Shown here one piece after another: positions 1 to 11,441 of a stretch of 64,000 nucleotides of DNA; within the stretch, counting starts at the first letter, position 1; the number at the start of each line of letters is the position of its first letter. Position numbers and translations under genes: made by a program. A model generated the notes under the pieces. It had not been told where the DNA came from and made no database searches. It saw only the letters and a program-made list of their open reading frames with translations. Source of the DNA: Episyrphus balteatus (lineage: Eukaryota; Arthropoda; Insecta; Diptera; Syrphidae); assembly GCF_945859705.1 (NCBI RefSeq), contig NC_079134.1:85516973-85580972 (forward strand), in the 5' to 3' direction.

Positions 1-224
1 CACGCTCATTTATTTTGAAATAATTCACATGCACACTGTCTCTGTTTTTTGTGTGTATTTGAAGATACATGTCAGATTCACTTATGCTTAAGTCAACGAA
101 ACTGAGAAAAAATTAACGAAACGGAGACGGAGCTAGACTCCCTTATGGCTATTCAATAGAGCGTGTATGTATTTCCACGTTTGCTTATGAGCGCATAAGC
201 TAGCTTATGTCAGATTATGTCAGA
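1..224. other. AT-rich flank, no gene
   Basis: No coding potential seen. Around 95-205 a stretch with cggagacgga and cttatgg resembles, in degraded form, the repeat at 24905-25085 that carries gtccgtctccgtcc and gttcttatggg. Confidence 0.4.
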
Positions 225-371
225 TTCAGATTTGTTGTTTGAAAAATCCAAGTATGCAGCATCAGTTTGATATCCATTTTTATTCTTCACAATAACATCT
301 GAGCAAAACTCTATCAGGTTTGTTGCAGTTGATTCACCCTTTATGAAACCGTGTTGATCACAGTGAGCCTG
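225..371 (-). pseudogene. LINE reverse transcriptase fragment (internally deleted)
   Basis: The minus strand encodes a piece of a non-LTR reverse transcriptase: QHGFIKGESTATNLIEF followed by a degenerate form of the first catalytic motif, where the usual DFSKAFD reads DFSNNKSE. The same sequence lies on the + strand at 2242-2402 with the same jump, so both derive from one internally deleted master. Both flanks are unrelated to the second copy. Non-functional. Confidence 0.75.
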
Positions 372-1251
372 CACGGAGAAAAATGAATCTAGTATTTTAT
401 ACTCCATATGACTAGTAAGGAAATTAAAGTAAAAAGCCCTAGATTTTAAGTAAAATTTACCTTACGTATTGAACATTTCTTGGTTCCGTAAAGTAATTTT
501 TACAAGAAAATTATGGTGAACAAAATAAAGTAGTATATACCTTACGAGTAGCAATATTTTCTTTACGTAGAGTAAAATAAACCTTCATCCAAAAAAGTGT
601 ATGACTCTTTTCACTTTAAGATTCTAGTAAAACATATTTTACAAATTTAAATATTCTGTGAATAAGTTTTACCTTACACTAAGGTAATAATATTACCTAA
701 TTCTAGGAATTTTCCCCTATACATAGTAATAACTCTTAATTGCTGTCATTGAAAAGTCTGCCATTTTGTCTTCCATGTGTTTTGGAAATTTTTTTTTGTC
801 AAAGCTTTTAGGTGTCCGGGTGTGGAACAATTAATAAAGAAATAAAATCTGAAAAAATTCTTTTCTCATTTGTGTTTTTCTTTTGGAAGTGAAATGTTTT
901 CATTACTTTTTGTGTTCTTTTATGCGTTGTTATTGGCTCCGTAATTACGGATAGCATATTTTTTTCTTGTGTTAGAATAATATATAGGTATCCATATGGA
1001 TTAACATCATTCAATCTAATTAATTCATGAAGAATTAGATAAAAATTGGATCAAATAAAGTCAATTCCATTTTTATTGATGATATTTTCCTAAATAAAAT
1101 TGTTTGTTTGCAGTTTGCACCTTACAAAATTATAATAAACTAGGTAATTTATGTAATTATTGAAAAACATAACAGGGTCATACGTTACTTACTTCTAAAT
1201 AGCTTTGAGGATTAAGTACGTGTTACCTAGTTATGCTTTTCAATAATTACA
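372..1251. other. AT-rich DNA without a recognisable gene
   Basis: No conserved protein in any frame. A small imperfect hairpin is present: gtaattattgaaaaacataac near 1153 pairs with gttatgcttttcaataatta near 1230. The minus-strand frame at 808-1014 has no recognisable motif and is not considered real. Confidence 0.4.
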
Positions 1252-1781
1252 AACTTAAGTTAAAAAAAAATACATTTAATACTATTTTGTCAAGACTTTG
1301 GGTTTCATTACGGGATAAATTGATAAAGTAAACTACCTCAATAAATTCCTTATCAAATACTGAAAACCATATGTTTCTATGCCTTCTAGTTTTTGAGAAA
1401 ATTGAAAAATACGAAAACTACTTTCTTTATCTTATTTTTATTTTCTTGGCTATTTTGCTTTGCCATTATCAAAAATTAAAAAGTAGGTACTGTGCTTAAT
1501 CTACTTCGATTCCATGAATTTGTTTTATTTCCATTTAAAATTGGACCTTAAAAATAAAATTTCTTAGTACCAGTGTGGTACCAGAACGCTCATTAGTGAG
1601 CCTGATAAAGAAAGTAGTTTTCCTATTTTTCAATTTTCTCAAAAACTAGAAGGCATAGAAACATATGGTTTTCAGTATTTGATAAAGAATTTATTGAGGT
1701 AGTTTACTTTATCAATTTATCCCGTAATGAAACCCAAAGTCTTGACAAAATAGTATTCAATGTATTTTTTTTTAAACTTCT
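1252..1781. repeat. Foldback element with about 180 bp arms
   Basis: The left arm (about 1252-1432) and right arm (about 1605-1781) are reverse complements with few mismatches. For example gtcaagactttgggtttcat on the left matches atgaaacccaaagtcttgac on the right. About 170 bp of unrelated AT-rich spacer separates them. No open frame. The structure is that of a non-autonomous foldback DNA element; the target duplication is not clear. Confidence 0.75.
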
Positions 1782-1789
1782 TTTTCACA

Positions 1790-2225
1790 ATTGTTGACTT
1801 TGGAATCGATTATTTCGAAAACAACTGTTTAAAATAACTTGGTTTAAAAACTTTAATTAAGTGTAAAATTCTAGCTTTTGAAAAAGGTATCATTCATAAC
1901 TGTTAATGTTGCCATTGTTTTTTAATAATTTTTTGCTTGATTTTTTAGAAAACTGCCCCTCCCGCCTAGATGGGGGGACATAGACCCTCCCTCCCAAGAC
2001 CAAAAATGATTGTATTGAATACCTCTACTAAAAACCGTTTTCAATTCTCGGCGCCTAAGTTATCGTACTCGAGCCTTGCGTTGATATGAATTTTTCTCGA
2101 AAAAAACACGTTTAAGGGGGGTATCTCGAAAAAGGAAGCTAATCCGATTTTGGTAAAAACGGATTATTATTGCTGAGGCCTTCAGGAACAAAGCCTCATC
2201 TTTAGTTTTTGTCGTCATTTTAGGT
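1790..2225 (+). repeat. Dispersed G/C-block repeat, copy 1 (family A)
   Basis: AT-rich repeat with a hallmark pair of C and G blocks (gcccctcccgcc, then tagaccctccctccca at 1966-2002). Related copies lie at 14475-14760 (reverse), 17480-17757 and 17821-18110 (the two arms of a large inverted repeat), and in part at 40376-40450. The distal part (about 2040-2215) matches 14475-14680 closely in reverse orientation. Confidence 0.7.
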
Positions 2226-2241
2226 CAACCTTAAACTTGTT

Positions 2242-3176
2242 CAGGCTCACTGTGATCAACACGGTTTCATAAAGGGTGAATCAACTGCAAGAAACCTGAT
2301 GGAGTTTTGCTCAGATGTTATTGTGAAGAATAAAAATGGATATCAAACTGATGCTGCATACTTGGATTTTTCAAACAACAAATCTGAACTATTACAAAGA
2401 GATTTAATTAATGTATCCATTTGGTGTAGTGTAAATGATATGGAACTTAATGTATTTAAGTGAAAGTGCATGACTTTTACTCGTAAACGGTTCCCCTTCT
2501 TAAATGTTTATATCAAACACTTGAAAGAGTTTTTAACTTCTGTGACCTTGGCCTTGTAATGGACCAAAAATTTTACTTTAATAAACATATTGATCACGTC
2601 ATAAATAAAGCTAAATGCAAGTAAGGGTTTGTGTGCTGTTTATCAAAAGAATTACGAGACCCATACATTGTAAAAACTTTTGTTCTCTTGTGCGGTAAAG
2701 TATAGAATATTGCAGCTGTGTTTGGAGTCTATCTTAGCAATCTAATATCAATCGATTAGAGTCGGTACAAAGACAGTTTGACACCTGTCAAAAACACAAA
2801 TCTACCACCTTATGACCAACGTCTAGCCCTAATTAATTTGCCATCACTAGCTGACAGAAGAACAATTACAAAACTTTTATCTGTCTTTTATGTTTTAGTA
2901 GGAACGATCGACTCTGAGTAGCTTTTTTCACAACTTAACATAAATATTTATCCACGATCATTAAGATCAATAGATTTCTTAATCAAAGATTCAATAGAAC
3001 TATATATGGAATTCATGATCCTTTTTTTTTTTGCGTGTACAACTTTTAATATTTATTTGAATGTAATTCATTTCAATTTATCTAGGTATTGTGTAAAAAA
3101 AGAATTGTATAGAATTTTGCAACATCAAAGCCAATTGATTTGTAAATTTGTAGCTAAATAAATAAATGAATAAATA
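2242..3176 (+). pseudogene. Decayed CR1/Jockey-like LINE, internally deleted, with 3' tail
   Basis: Same internally deleted reverse transcriptase as at 225-371, but here the 3' half is retained. After the junction LQRDL and WCSVNDMELNV can be read, then KCMTFTRKR typical of the RT thumb, then DLGLVMDQKFYFN-like sequence and a degenerate C-terminus with NLPPYDQRL-like text near 2800. Several stops and frameshifts. It ends in a tail of TAAATAAATAAATGAATAAA at about 3155-3176, typical of LINE 3' ends. Confidence 0.75.
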
Positions 3177-3177
3177 T

Positions 3178-4268
3178 GTTAAGAGGAATCCGGACAAAAT
3201 TTTGAGAAAAACGAGAAATAACTTCTGCACAGTTTGTGAGGTGCACACAACACTTATTGCAAAAAACCTGTTTTTTTTAATGAAAGATTGACATTTAATC
3301 TAAAATATCGCCTAGCCGTATTTTTATTTTTTAAATTTTGTTCATAGGTACCTTGTTTTAATATTTCAGTAACAGTTTTTGCAAAAAAATCCAAAACAAC
3401 TGAAAACACATATGATATATATTTCAATTTAAAGGTAATGAATAAAATTAGAATAAGGTCTGAGCGGGTTTTTCATTTTTTGCCCTATTTTTGAATAGTC
3501 ATTCCATGAAAAACATCAAAATTGCTCATTTTTTAACGCATTTTTAAATGTGAAAAAAGCAATAGAATTTTCCCGTAATGATAAAATACCTTCTATAATT
3601 GATCCAACAAAACAAAAATAATCAAAAAGCTACCTACTTATTATTGCAAAACAACACAATTAATAAAGCTATTTTTTTTTATCAAAAAGTCGTTTCTTTC
3701 TATTAACGGCTGATTTTAGTTCATCGATTTATAACCAGGGCTGTTTTTTCGAAGATACCTCTATTTTTGTTGGAAGTAGGAACATACAAAAGTTGGAAGT
3801 AAGAAGATACAAAAAAAGAAGTATTTCGGATCGAACATTTTAGTAAATTGTGAAAAAAATGGTTTCTTTTGAAGAAAAATATTTAAAAAATATTAATATT
3901 TTTCGTTAAAATAAAAAAGAAAAATAAATAGGCCCCGACTGGAATCGAACCTGGGACTCGAATCTTTGTCTGTCTAAGAAGCTATAGCCTAAACGGATGG
4001 ATCAATTCTCTTCAAACTCGGTATGTAGCAGTTTTTGGAGATTGTGCAGATGATTGTATGGAATTAATTTTTTTAAAACCTTATCTAATGATGCACCAAT
4101 CCTAGAAAAGTATAATTTTCTTAAAAACTCTTTTAACGATTAAAATAAAAAAAATTAAGTGTGGGTTTTCGGACAAGACCTATCTTTTAACAAAAAAAGA
4201 TTTTATCGAAAGTCATTATAAACGGTACCTGTCACAGAACCGTTTTTTTAATTCTGAATTCCTCTCAA
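3178..4268. repeat. Possible DNA element with degenerate terminal repeats
   Basis: Short inverted ends, aagaggaatccggac near 3180 and ctgaattcctctc near 4254, bracket AT-rich non-coding DNA containing the tRNA-like sequence at 3931-4005. No target duplication was established, so the boundaries are tentative. No protein-coding signal. Confidence 0.3.
3931..4005 (-). other. tRNA-like sequence 1 (not an intact tRNA)
   Basis: On the minus strand the sequence ends ggttcgattccagtcggggc, with a good box-B/T-loop motif (GGTTCGATTCC) at tRNA-like spacing from upstream text. No matching 5' acceptor strand is present and the T-stem is imperfect. Best read as a tRNA-derived relic or SINE head. Similar sequences occur at 4503-4565 and 48783-48850, each following an A-rich run. 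Confidence 0.4.
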
Positions 4269-4502
4269 ATGACTTATTAAATTGTATCAGCATTTTTTAT
4301 ACTAAAGCATTTATATAGGTTGTCTAAGTATAAATCAAAAATAAAATTTTAAGGAAATGCATTTTTGGATTTTTGAAAAAAATGTCGATTTTTTTTTATA
4401 TCATTGGATTCTTTTGAAATTTTGGTTTTAGGTGTTGATCTATATTTACTACAATATGGCATACCCACTTTATTTTATTTAAAATTATAAAATAAAAAAA
4501 AA

Positions 4503-4565
4503 TAGGCACTTCTAGAAATCGAACCTAGGACTCCCGCGTGCGAGCCGAGTACGCATCGAATTTTT
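4503..4565 (-). other. tRNA-like sequence 2 (T-arm intact)
   Basis: On the minus strand ctaggttcgatttctag forms a five-pair T-stem (one G-T) around the loop TTCGATT, preceded by a GC-rich cgcacgcgggagtc that looks like an anticodon-arm/variable-loop region. The 5' half is not tRNA-like. It abuts the broken end of the P-element relic at about 4600. Confidence 0.4.
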
Positions 4566-4599
4566 TTTGCACTTGTACGGTTTTGAAATTGGCGCTCAG

Positions 4600-5256
4600 G
4601 ATCGCCGCTCAGGATGGGCCGTAGCCACGTTGGACGAACAACATGATATAACACCTGCTTAAATTGCCACAGACACTGTGAATCATGAACACACATGCAG
4701 ATTTAGCAAAATCATCTGACCTTTGGTTATTTCCATAATCCACAAAACCTTTAATCTCATCTTTGAATTTATTGTAGGTCAGATTTTTTTGTAAACTCAT
4801 TTCGTCAAAAATTACAATGACTTCTTCATTTTTTGCTGACTATTTTGATGTTACGTTCTTTATTTCGTTCAAAACATTAATATGAACCCCAGGAGAAAGG
4901 CTTTTATGTTTATCCATCTATGCAAGGAAGATAAATGTGGCAAGTGCAAACCAAGTTGATCCCGAAGAAAGTTGTAGCCACAGGAAGAACGAAAAAATGC
5001 ATTGCAAAATCCACTTTTCCTCATTGGAATATTCTCTTGAGGTCTGAGATAAAATCAACTTAGCAAAAGTCTTGGTATTTTGATTTAAACCTTGCATTAA
5101 ATCGATTTCTTTTTCAATAAAATTCTTTTCATGCCTTTTTTTATTAAGTGTTAAGTTGACTAATTTTTTGGAGCATTATAATTTTTGATTTTCGGTTCGT
5201 TTGTATTTTCATTTTCAAGACACTATTTGCTTTTTTTAGCTTTTCCATGCTTTTTA
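4600..5256 (-). pseudogene. P-element-type transposase relic, central/catalytic part
   Basis: Read on the minus strand, this contains the P-transposase succession EEKWIL..., LPHLSSLHRWIN (consensus LPSLRTLQRWI), then FDEMSLQKN with GFVDYGNN, matching the FDEMSL...GFEDYG motif that carries the first acidic catalytic residue of P/THAP9 transposases. At least one frameshift lies near 4890-4990 and the frame ends near 4609, so more than half of the catalytic domain is missing. The N-terminal THAP part continues at 6291-6781 beyond a nested palindromic element. Dead copy; the assignment rests on motif recognition. Confidence 0.7.
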
Positions 5257-5258
5257 TA

Positions 5259-6288
5259 CAGGGTGTCCCAAAAGTTAACGTCGAAACGAAAACGGTAGAT
5301 AGGGTAGGTGGTGACAGTTATCAGAAAAATAATAAAAAAATCGCAGCCATAAATTTTGTGAGTTATGGGCATTTGAAAAAAAGTCGAAAAAATGGTCACC
5401 CTGAGACGGTTTTTCATTTGCCGTGACTACAAATCTTAATTTTTCTCATTTTTTTCTTTTGTTACGGATCCTTGAATAACCCTGCTACCAAATGCATTCA
5501 AAAATTTTAACTCAGCTGTATCAGTTTTAAAGCAAATATTACTTTTTTGTCCAACTAAGTATTAAAAATTTTTACATGACTCTAATTCAATGAACCGTAG
5601 TGTAAAAAAAATGCACTACGATGTTTCGGCAAGTTACCTTAAAAGTTAGTGTGTTCAAAATGGTAACATTGTTGAGAATATTCCATAATTAACCGAGATA
5701 AAATTATTTTCTTAAGAAATCAGGCTTTTTTATTAGGTAATTTTTCCATATTTTTTAATTTTTGTACCCTTTCAGAATACAAAAAATTAAATAATATGGA
5801 AAAATTACATCATAAAAAAGTCGGATATCTTAAGAAAAAAATTTTATATCGGTTATTTATGGAATATTCTCAACAATGTTATACCATTTTGAAAAGCGAA
5901 TTGAACACACTAACACACTTTAAGGTAACTTGCCGAAGCATCGTAGAGCATTTTTCTTACACTACGGTTCATTGAATTAGAGTTATGTAAAAAATTTTAA
6001 TACTTAGTTGGGCAAAAAAGTAATATTTGCTTTAAAACTGATGCAGCTGAGTTAAAATTTTTTAATTGTAGCAGGGTTATTCAAGGATCCGTAACAAAAG
6101 AAAAAAATGAGAAAAATTAAGATTTGTAGTCACGGCATATGTAAAACCCTCATAGGGTGACCATTTTTTCGACTTTTTTTCAAATGTCCATAACTCACTG
6201 CGATTTTTTTTTTATTATTTTTCTGATAACTGTCAACACCTACCCTATCTACCGTTTTTGTTTCAACTTTAACTTTTGGGACACCCTG
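5259..6288. mobile_element. CAGGGTGTCCC foldback element nested in P-element relic
   Basis: A 1030 bp near-palindrome with ends CAGGGTGTCCCAAAAGTTAA and its reverse complement, flanked by TA on both sides (5257-5258 and 6289-6290) as in Tc1/mariner-type elements. The arms (about 500 bp) pair over almost their full length, meeting around 5770. No transposase frame. It splits the P-element relic between its linker and central domain, so it inserted after the P element. Confidence 0.9.
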
Positions 6289-6290
6289 TA

Positions 6291-6781
6291 TAAAAAGACT
6301 GCCTTTATAAAAGAGCTTCGCAGTTTGAGCAGGTGAATTCTATTTTTTCGTTTGGTCTTTTTGATGATAGTCTTTTTGACGCATGATTCAATTCTTCAGC
6401 ATTAATTTCACTACAGTTTACACCAGCTTCATTTTGCTTTTCGTAAGTTATTCTAGCGTTGCTGGGATCAAAATGAACGAATTCACTATGTGAACAAGAC
6501 ATATCTTAAGATCGCTCCAAGTACAGCCAGGGATATGCATTCCGTCTTAAATATTTTTTTCCAATAAATGAATGATTTCTCAAAATGTTTGCTGCATATA
6601 TAGGGCCATTTAAGTCTTTCTATATGTTCTTGTGACTCTCCTACTAACTCTAGCCATTGCGTATACTTTATAGGTAGTACCTATCTTTTTTTGGGAAATC
6701 AAATAATCTTACATCTGGGCATTCAGTTTTTGTCGCTTCACAATGAATAATTGCGAACTTTGTTCTATTCCAAGATGCCAT
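6291..6781 (-). pseudogene. P-element-type transposase relic, THAP domain and linker
   Basis: Starting at an ATG at 6781 (minus) the frame reads MASWNRTKFAIIHC..., then LFDFPKKDR and YICSKHFE: the THAP zinc finger (C-X2-4-C ... FxFPKD ... CSKHF). The first cysteine position is Phe, and there are stops near 6690-6660. A further open stretch at 6305-6502 is the polar linker that follows THAP in these transposases, with a Cys pair (CSNC). Continues at 4600-5256 after the nested insert. Confidence 0.7.
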
Positions 6782-6789
6782 TTTTTTAT

Positions 6790-7246
6790 ATATTTCAAAA
6801 AAAAAAAAATGATATATGTTATGAAAAAAAATGACTTAGGTAGTAAATAACAAAGAAAATAAATAAATTAATTAAATTAAGTAAACAAGGCTAAGGTAAA
6901 ATAAATAAAGATAATATGTATTTAGTTTTGAAAAATCTTTTAACTATCAGAAGAACTAACTAAATCGCAGGACTTGATCGTATAGTATGCACATTTCGAT
7001 CTGCAAATTCAGGGGCGTATACAGGTTTGCTTCTTGGGGGGGATCATGCCAATTTTTTTTTTTTTTTTTTTTTTTTTCAAAAGTTTTGATAGCAGGCATA
7101 AACCTGAAAATGGGCTTTTTGAATTATTAAAAATTAAAATTTGTGCGTCTTGCATTTCGAATCGAAAAGTTCCGAATGTAGTTCTAAAAATAACCAAACA
7201 AAAACGGTATGAGATTCGTTTAAGTTTAGCGTTAAGCCTTAAAGCC
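6790..7246. other. AT-rich DNA with long T run and dispersed repeat fragment
   Basis: Contains a run of about 25 T (7052-7077) next to ggggggatcatgcc, echoed at 14133-14175 (poly-G then catgacccc). Bases about 7075-7165 recur in reverse at 42206-42300, sharing gataGYaggcataaacYtga. No gene. Confidence 0.5.
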
Positions 7247-7613
7247 TAGAACGCTGCTGATGTGAAACGAAATTTTTCGTCGGTCTCCACAACGAAATGC
7301 TTGCGAAATCTGGACCGAAAAATACTCAAAAATTGCAAAACATAAGTGAAAAAAAGCAAACACGCATCGCAGAAAGACATGCAATGACAAAATGAACAAC
7401 AAAAACAAACAAAAAAAATCAAAATGTCATTTTTCCACACACAATGAATGGAAATGGCAATTGTTTTGTGCGAAAAAGAAGTTTAGACTTTCAATTTCGT
7501 TGTGCCGAACAGCGTACTACAGAACGAAAAGTTGAACGAAATTTTTGGTTTACCTTTTCGTTGTTTCATTTTTGTATGGGATTTTTCGTTTCTTATCAGC
7601 AGCGTACTAGACT
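7247..7613. repeat. MITE with CTAG.ACGCTGCTGAT ends
   Basis: The left end ctagaacgctgctgatgtga and the reverse complement of the right end, ctagtacgctgctgataag, match and run on into gaaacgaaaaat on both sides. A subterminal cagcgtacta repeat is present at about 7509. 367 bp, no coding capacity. Confidence 0.65.
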
Positions 7614-9242
7614 TTAACTATGACCAATTGAGGCTATCCTCTCCTAAAAATAAAATGTACTGCACGAGTACTTCGATTGAATAATTTGCCTTAAAACAAC
7701 TGTTCATTGTTTTCCGCTAGCCCAGAAAGTTAAAATAAAAATCGTTTTTACTTAATAACAGTTTTAACTTTTGAATTAAAAGTCTTCCTAACCTCAGGCA
7801 AACGAATCGCAAAGTTTTGTAAAAAAAATTGCATTTGAAAATATATTTTTTTTTAAATTTTGTTTTAAAATTGAATGGGAATTTAAAATACCTCTATTAA
7901 AATAGTAAAGACAAAAAAAATTATTTTGGCCATATTTTCGAATTCGTCCGTTTTCAGGTATTAATCAGCGATTTACAATATGTATAAAAAACATTCAGTT
8001 GTATTTATTAGATTAAGCCCTGCTTTTTCAATAGTCAGATAGACTATCAGAAGAATAAATGTCACTATAAAAAAAAACTTTTAATCCTAGGAATAAGCTC
8101 TAACTAAGGTTTATCTAACTATTCAAAAAATTAGCCCTAAGTGATATTTAATAATAATATTTAAATTGCCTTAGATAATGTTGCTTACATTGCTTCTATA
8201 ATTGGCTGGCCATTGATGATTAACAAATCGATAGTTGTTTCAAAAAATGCAACAGATCTAGCAAATTTAGTATGTACAAAATACTGTCATATTCTGTAAG
8301 CAAACAAAATTCACCAAATTTTATCAGACGAATATATTGAACTGAAACATTGCAAAAAACTAAAAAGATTTGAGAAATGATATCCTTCTTTAACATTTTG
8401 CCGATGACGAATTTTATCAACAGAATTGACCTCCACACAGCAAGGCCACAGAAAGCTTCCCTATTTAAAACATATTTTATTCACTTCATCATATAAAAAA
8501 ATAGAAGAAATGGCTGCTTCTTTTATTTGCTGGTAAGCAGTGTCTTGCCCTTAAGAGTGGGTGTCCCCGAATGACGAACTCAGACTTCATGTAAATGAGT
8601 TTGTGTGTATTAGTGACCTTTCTTCGCCATACATCTCTCACGTTCAACGTCATCTCAACTCAGTTCTCTCTCGGTATCTTTATTTGCATTCTCTTTCCCT
8701 TTCTAGAGAACCAAAGTCATAAAATTAAAGTCTATTTAGGTAGAAAAAACAAATCAGCATCAAGGAAATAGCAAAAAAAAAAGGGTTGCAAGCCTTGCAA
8801 GTGTATATTGCGGTTTTGCTTTGCGCAACCGAATTTACTTGTGTTTTCGTTTTCCGTTGGTTTTACTCTGTGTGCAAGAGTCATGGTAGGTATATTTATG
8901 AAGAAAAAAATGGTATGATATTCAGTGTTGAATTTTTCTATCTTTCTGCGCATCTATGTACCTACATCACTTGGTATTCTATATAACTTTTGCAAATATT
9001 CGTAGGCGCAGGAATCTGACCGACTTTTTTTTTCTTTGTTATAGTATTCAGTGATGATATTTATTTTAGTAGTTTAAAAACAAATTTTTTCAACATTTTT
9101 TTTGGCAAATAAAACGTTTATTTTTTAAAACTATTAGGTACCTACATATTTGTTTATTTATTTGAATGTTTTTAACTTTTTCTTTCGAATTTGTACATAG
9201 ATTTATATATTATATTATTAATTGATATTATTGTTATTCATA
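7614..9242. other. No recognisable gene or repeat border
   Basis: AT-rich. The open frames at 8220-8438, 8732-8953 and 8786-8986 show no family motifs. Bases 8530-8720 are less AT-rich with several tctctc tracts but no clear exon. Nothing else can be supported. Confidence 0.35.
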
Positions 9243-9244
9243 TA

Positions 9245-9647
9245 CAGGGTGTCCCAAAAGTAATGGATCAAACGAAATATGCAGATAGGCCAACTTTAAG
9301 TCTCTCAGAATTTGGTAACTTGTTCATCCCAAATCCTTACGGTTTTCAATTTAATGCAGTTTTTGTGAATTATCGAAAAATCTCGACTTTGCAACAGTAT
9401 TTTGCTTCCTCCGGTCATAATTGATTTTTGTTTTTTACAATTCTTTCACTAAAACATTGCCTAATAATAAGAAATAATTATTTAATCAAAATATTTTTTA
9501 TTTCATACGCCATTTTGCTGCAAATTATGTAACAGTTCCATGTTTTATAAAAACTCAATTTCTTACTTACAAGTTACTAAATTCTGAGAGCCCTAAAGTT
9601 GGCCTATCAGCATATTTCGTTTGATCCATTACTTTTGGGACACCATG
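9245..9647. mobile_element. CAGGGTGTCCC foldback element, 403 bp
   Basis: Ends are CAGGGTGTCCCAAAAGTAAT on the left and, with one change, its complement (attacttttgggacaccatg) on the right, flanked by TA (9243-9244 and 9648-9649). Arms of about 80 bp include ggatcaaacgaaatatgc and its complement. Same terminal signature as 5259-6288 but different interior. Confidence 0.85.
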
Positions 9648-9649
9648 TA

Positions 9650-10268
9650 TATATGTATATTTTTCTCTTCAATTAAGTTAGATAAAATAAATAAATAAAT
9701 AAATATTTTTTTGTTTTTACATACGAAATTATAATAATAATTTTTTGGATTTTAATTAGTTTTGGTATAAAAACAATACATTTTATTTCATTATTAACCC
9801 CTTGTAGCCCCATGTGACATATCTGTTACAAACCAACAAAGGTCCCATAAAAGTTGCAAAAACTATATTTTTCTTCTTTTGAAGCTTATAACATATTTTT
9901 TAGATATTGCTTTATCGAAATAGTACATCATATTTTCAATAAATGACACCAATAGTTTTTAACTGGCAGTTAAAGTTGAAATTTCGGCTTTTTTTGAAAA
10001 CAAGCAAATTTGTGTAAAAACAACGAAATTCAGAAAAAATATTTTTTCTGCATAAAGTAACGGGGTTTTATTTTTGGATTTTAGGAATCCGCCTAAAAAT
10101 AAATATTAGAAAGCTTTTTGCTTCAATTTTTGCATTTATCTACAAAAATAAATTATTTAAACTTATTTTTTTACTCCTTAAATTTCGAAATAACTAAGTA
10201 AATAATAAAGATATTGCATTTTTAAAAAATACGTGTTTTATTATAGCTAAAGGCTAGTCGATTGACAT
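9650..10268. other. AT-rich spacer, no gene
   Basis: Contains a short TAAATAAATAAATAAATA run near 9687. No coding motif or defined repeat border seen. Confidence 0.4.
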
Positions 10269-10270
10269 TA

Positions 10271-11227
10271 GGGGAAAGTAGCCTAAAATGGCACCCCAAG
10301 GTAAAATGGCCCCCTGGCTAGAAATCGTAGAATCGAAAATAATTAGAAAGTTTTATGAACGCAATTCTTTAGTTTATCTGGCAAAACCAACATATACGAA
10401 ATTTCAGCAACTTCAAGCCATTATTTGAAATTTGACAGGTCAAACTGTCTCTATCCACCTCAAAAAGTACACTCGTTATAATTTTGTGAAATTTTTTTTT
10501 GCAAAAAAAAGTATAAAAAATATTTTATTTTGGAAAAAGAAGTTAATGTATGTACACATGAAGTATTTCTTATTAATTTACTGAAATAAGTTGGTTTAAA
10601 ACATTTTAAAATTTTTTGGTGTAAAAATTAAATTGAAAAAACTCAAAATGGGCAAAATGGCCTACTTAGTGCTTGGGTAAAATGGCATACCTATTTCACA
10701 TGCCATTTTAAATTTTTTTTCACATTTTCATTTTTTAAAGTGAAAATATTTGCTATTTATGAACGATGTACAGAGAGGAAGTCCTGGACTGAGGAAAGCC
10801 CTTGATTCCGTCAAAAAACCTGGAAAAAAGCATTCAAAACATTCAAAGTTGCAAAAACTACAAAAACGAGACGAGCAACCAACATGAACTGGGTTTTAAA
10901 TGACTCGGTGAAAGATCTGGGGGGATTAAGCACCACTTGTTCCAAGAAAATGGGAAAGGAGCCCTTTGACTCAATTTCGCATTTAAAATAACGTATGTTT
11001 GGACAGTGTGCCATTTTACCCGGGTAAATTTGATCAGTGAAATTTGTAGACGTCTTGAAAATTAAAAAAATTAAATACTTTTTGGAACTTTTTTAACTCG
11101 CTAATGAAAAAAATGTGAGAGTAATATATTAAACTTTGAAAAGTATATAGCATTTAAGTTTGAATGCTACTGTTTTTCGAGATACAAGCCATTTTCCTTA
11201 GGGGGGCCATTTTAGGCCACCTTCCCC
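10271..11227 (+). mobile_element. pogo-like element relic with GGGGAAAGTRGCC ends
   Basis: Terminal inverted repeats (ggggaaagtagcctaaaatg, and the complement of cattttaggccaccttcccc) are flanked by TA (10269-10270, 11228-11229). The phrase gtaaaatggc recurs inside. On the + strand, 10770-10985 holds a degraded helix-turn-helix-like segment with SWTEES, KALDSVK and, further on, VKDLGGLST, reminiscent of the N-terminus of pogo/Tigger transposases but frameshifted. No catalytic DDE part. The family call is an inference. Confidence 0.55.
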
Positions 11228-11441
11228 TATTAATTTTAAAATTTCCGATGTTGGGTTACAAGAGGTTAAAAGTAGGTACAAGACAAGATACTCAATAGTT
11301 TATTTAGAAAGGTGATAAACATAACAAATTCCTTATAACTAAAAAAACAAAAAACAATTTAAATGTTAGACTGCTTTAGATATAATATTACTGAATATTG
11401 AAAATTAATTTGAAGGTATGGAACGAAAAAAGAAAATAGTG

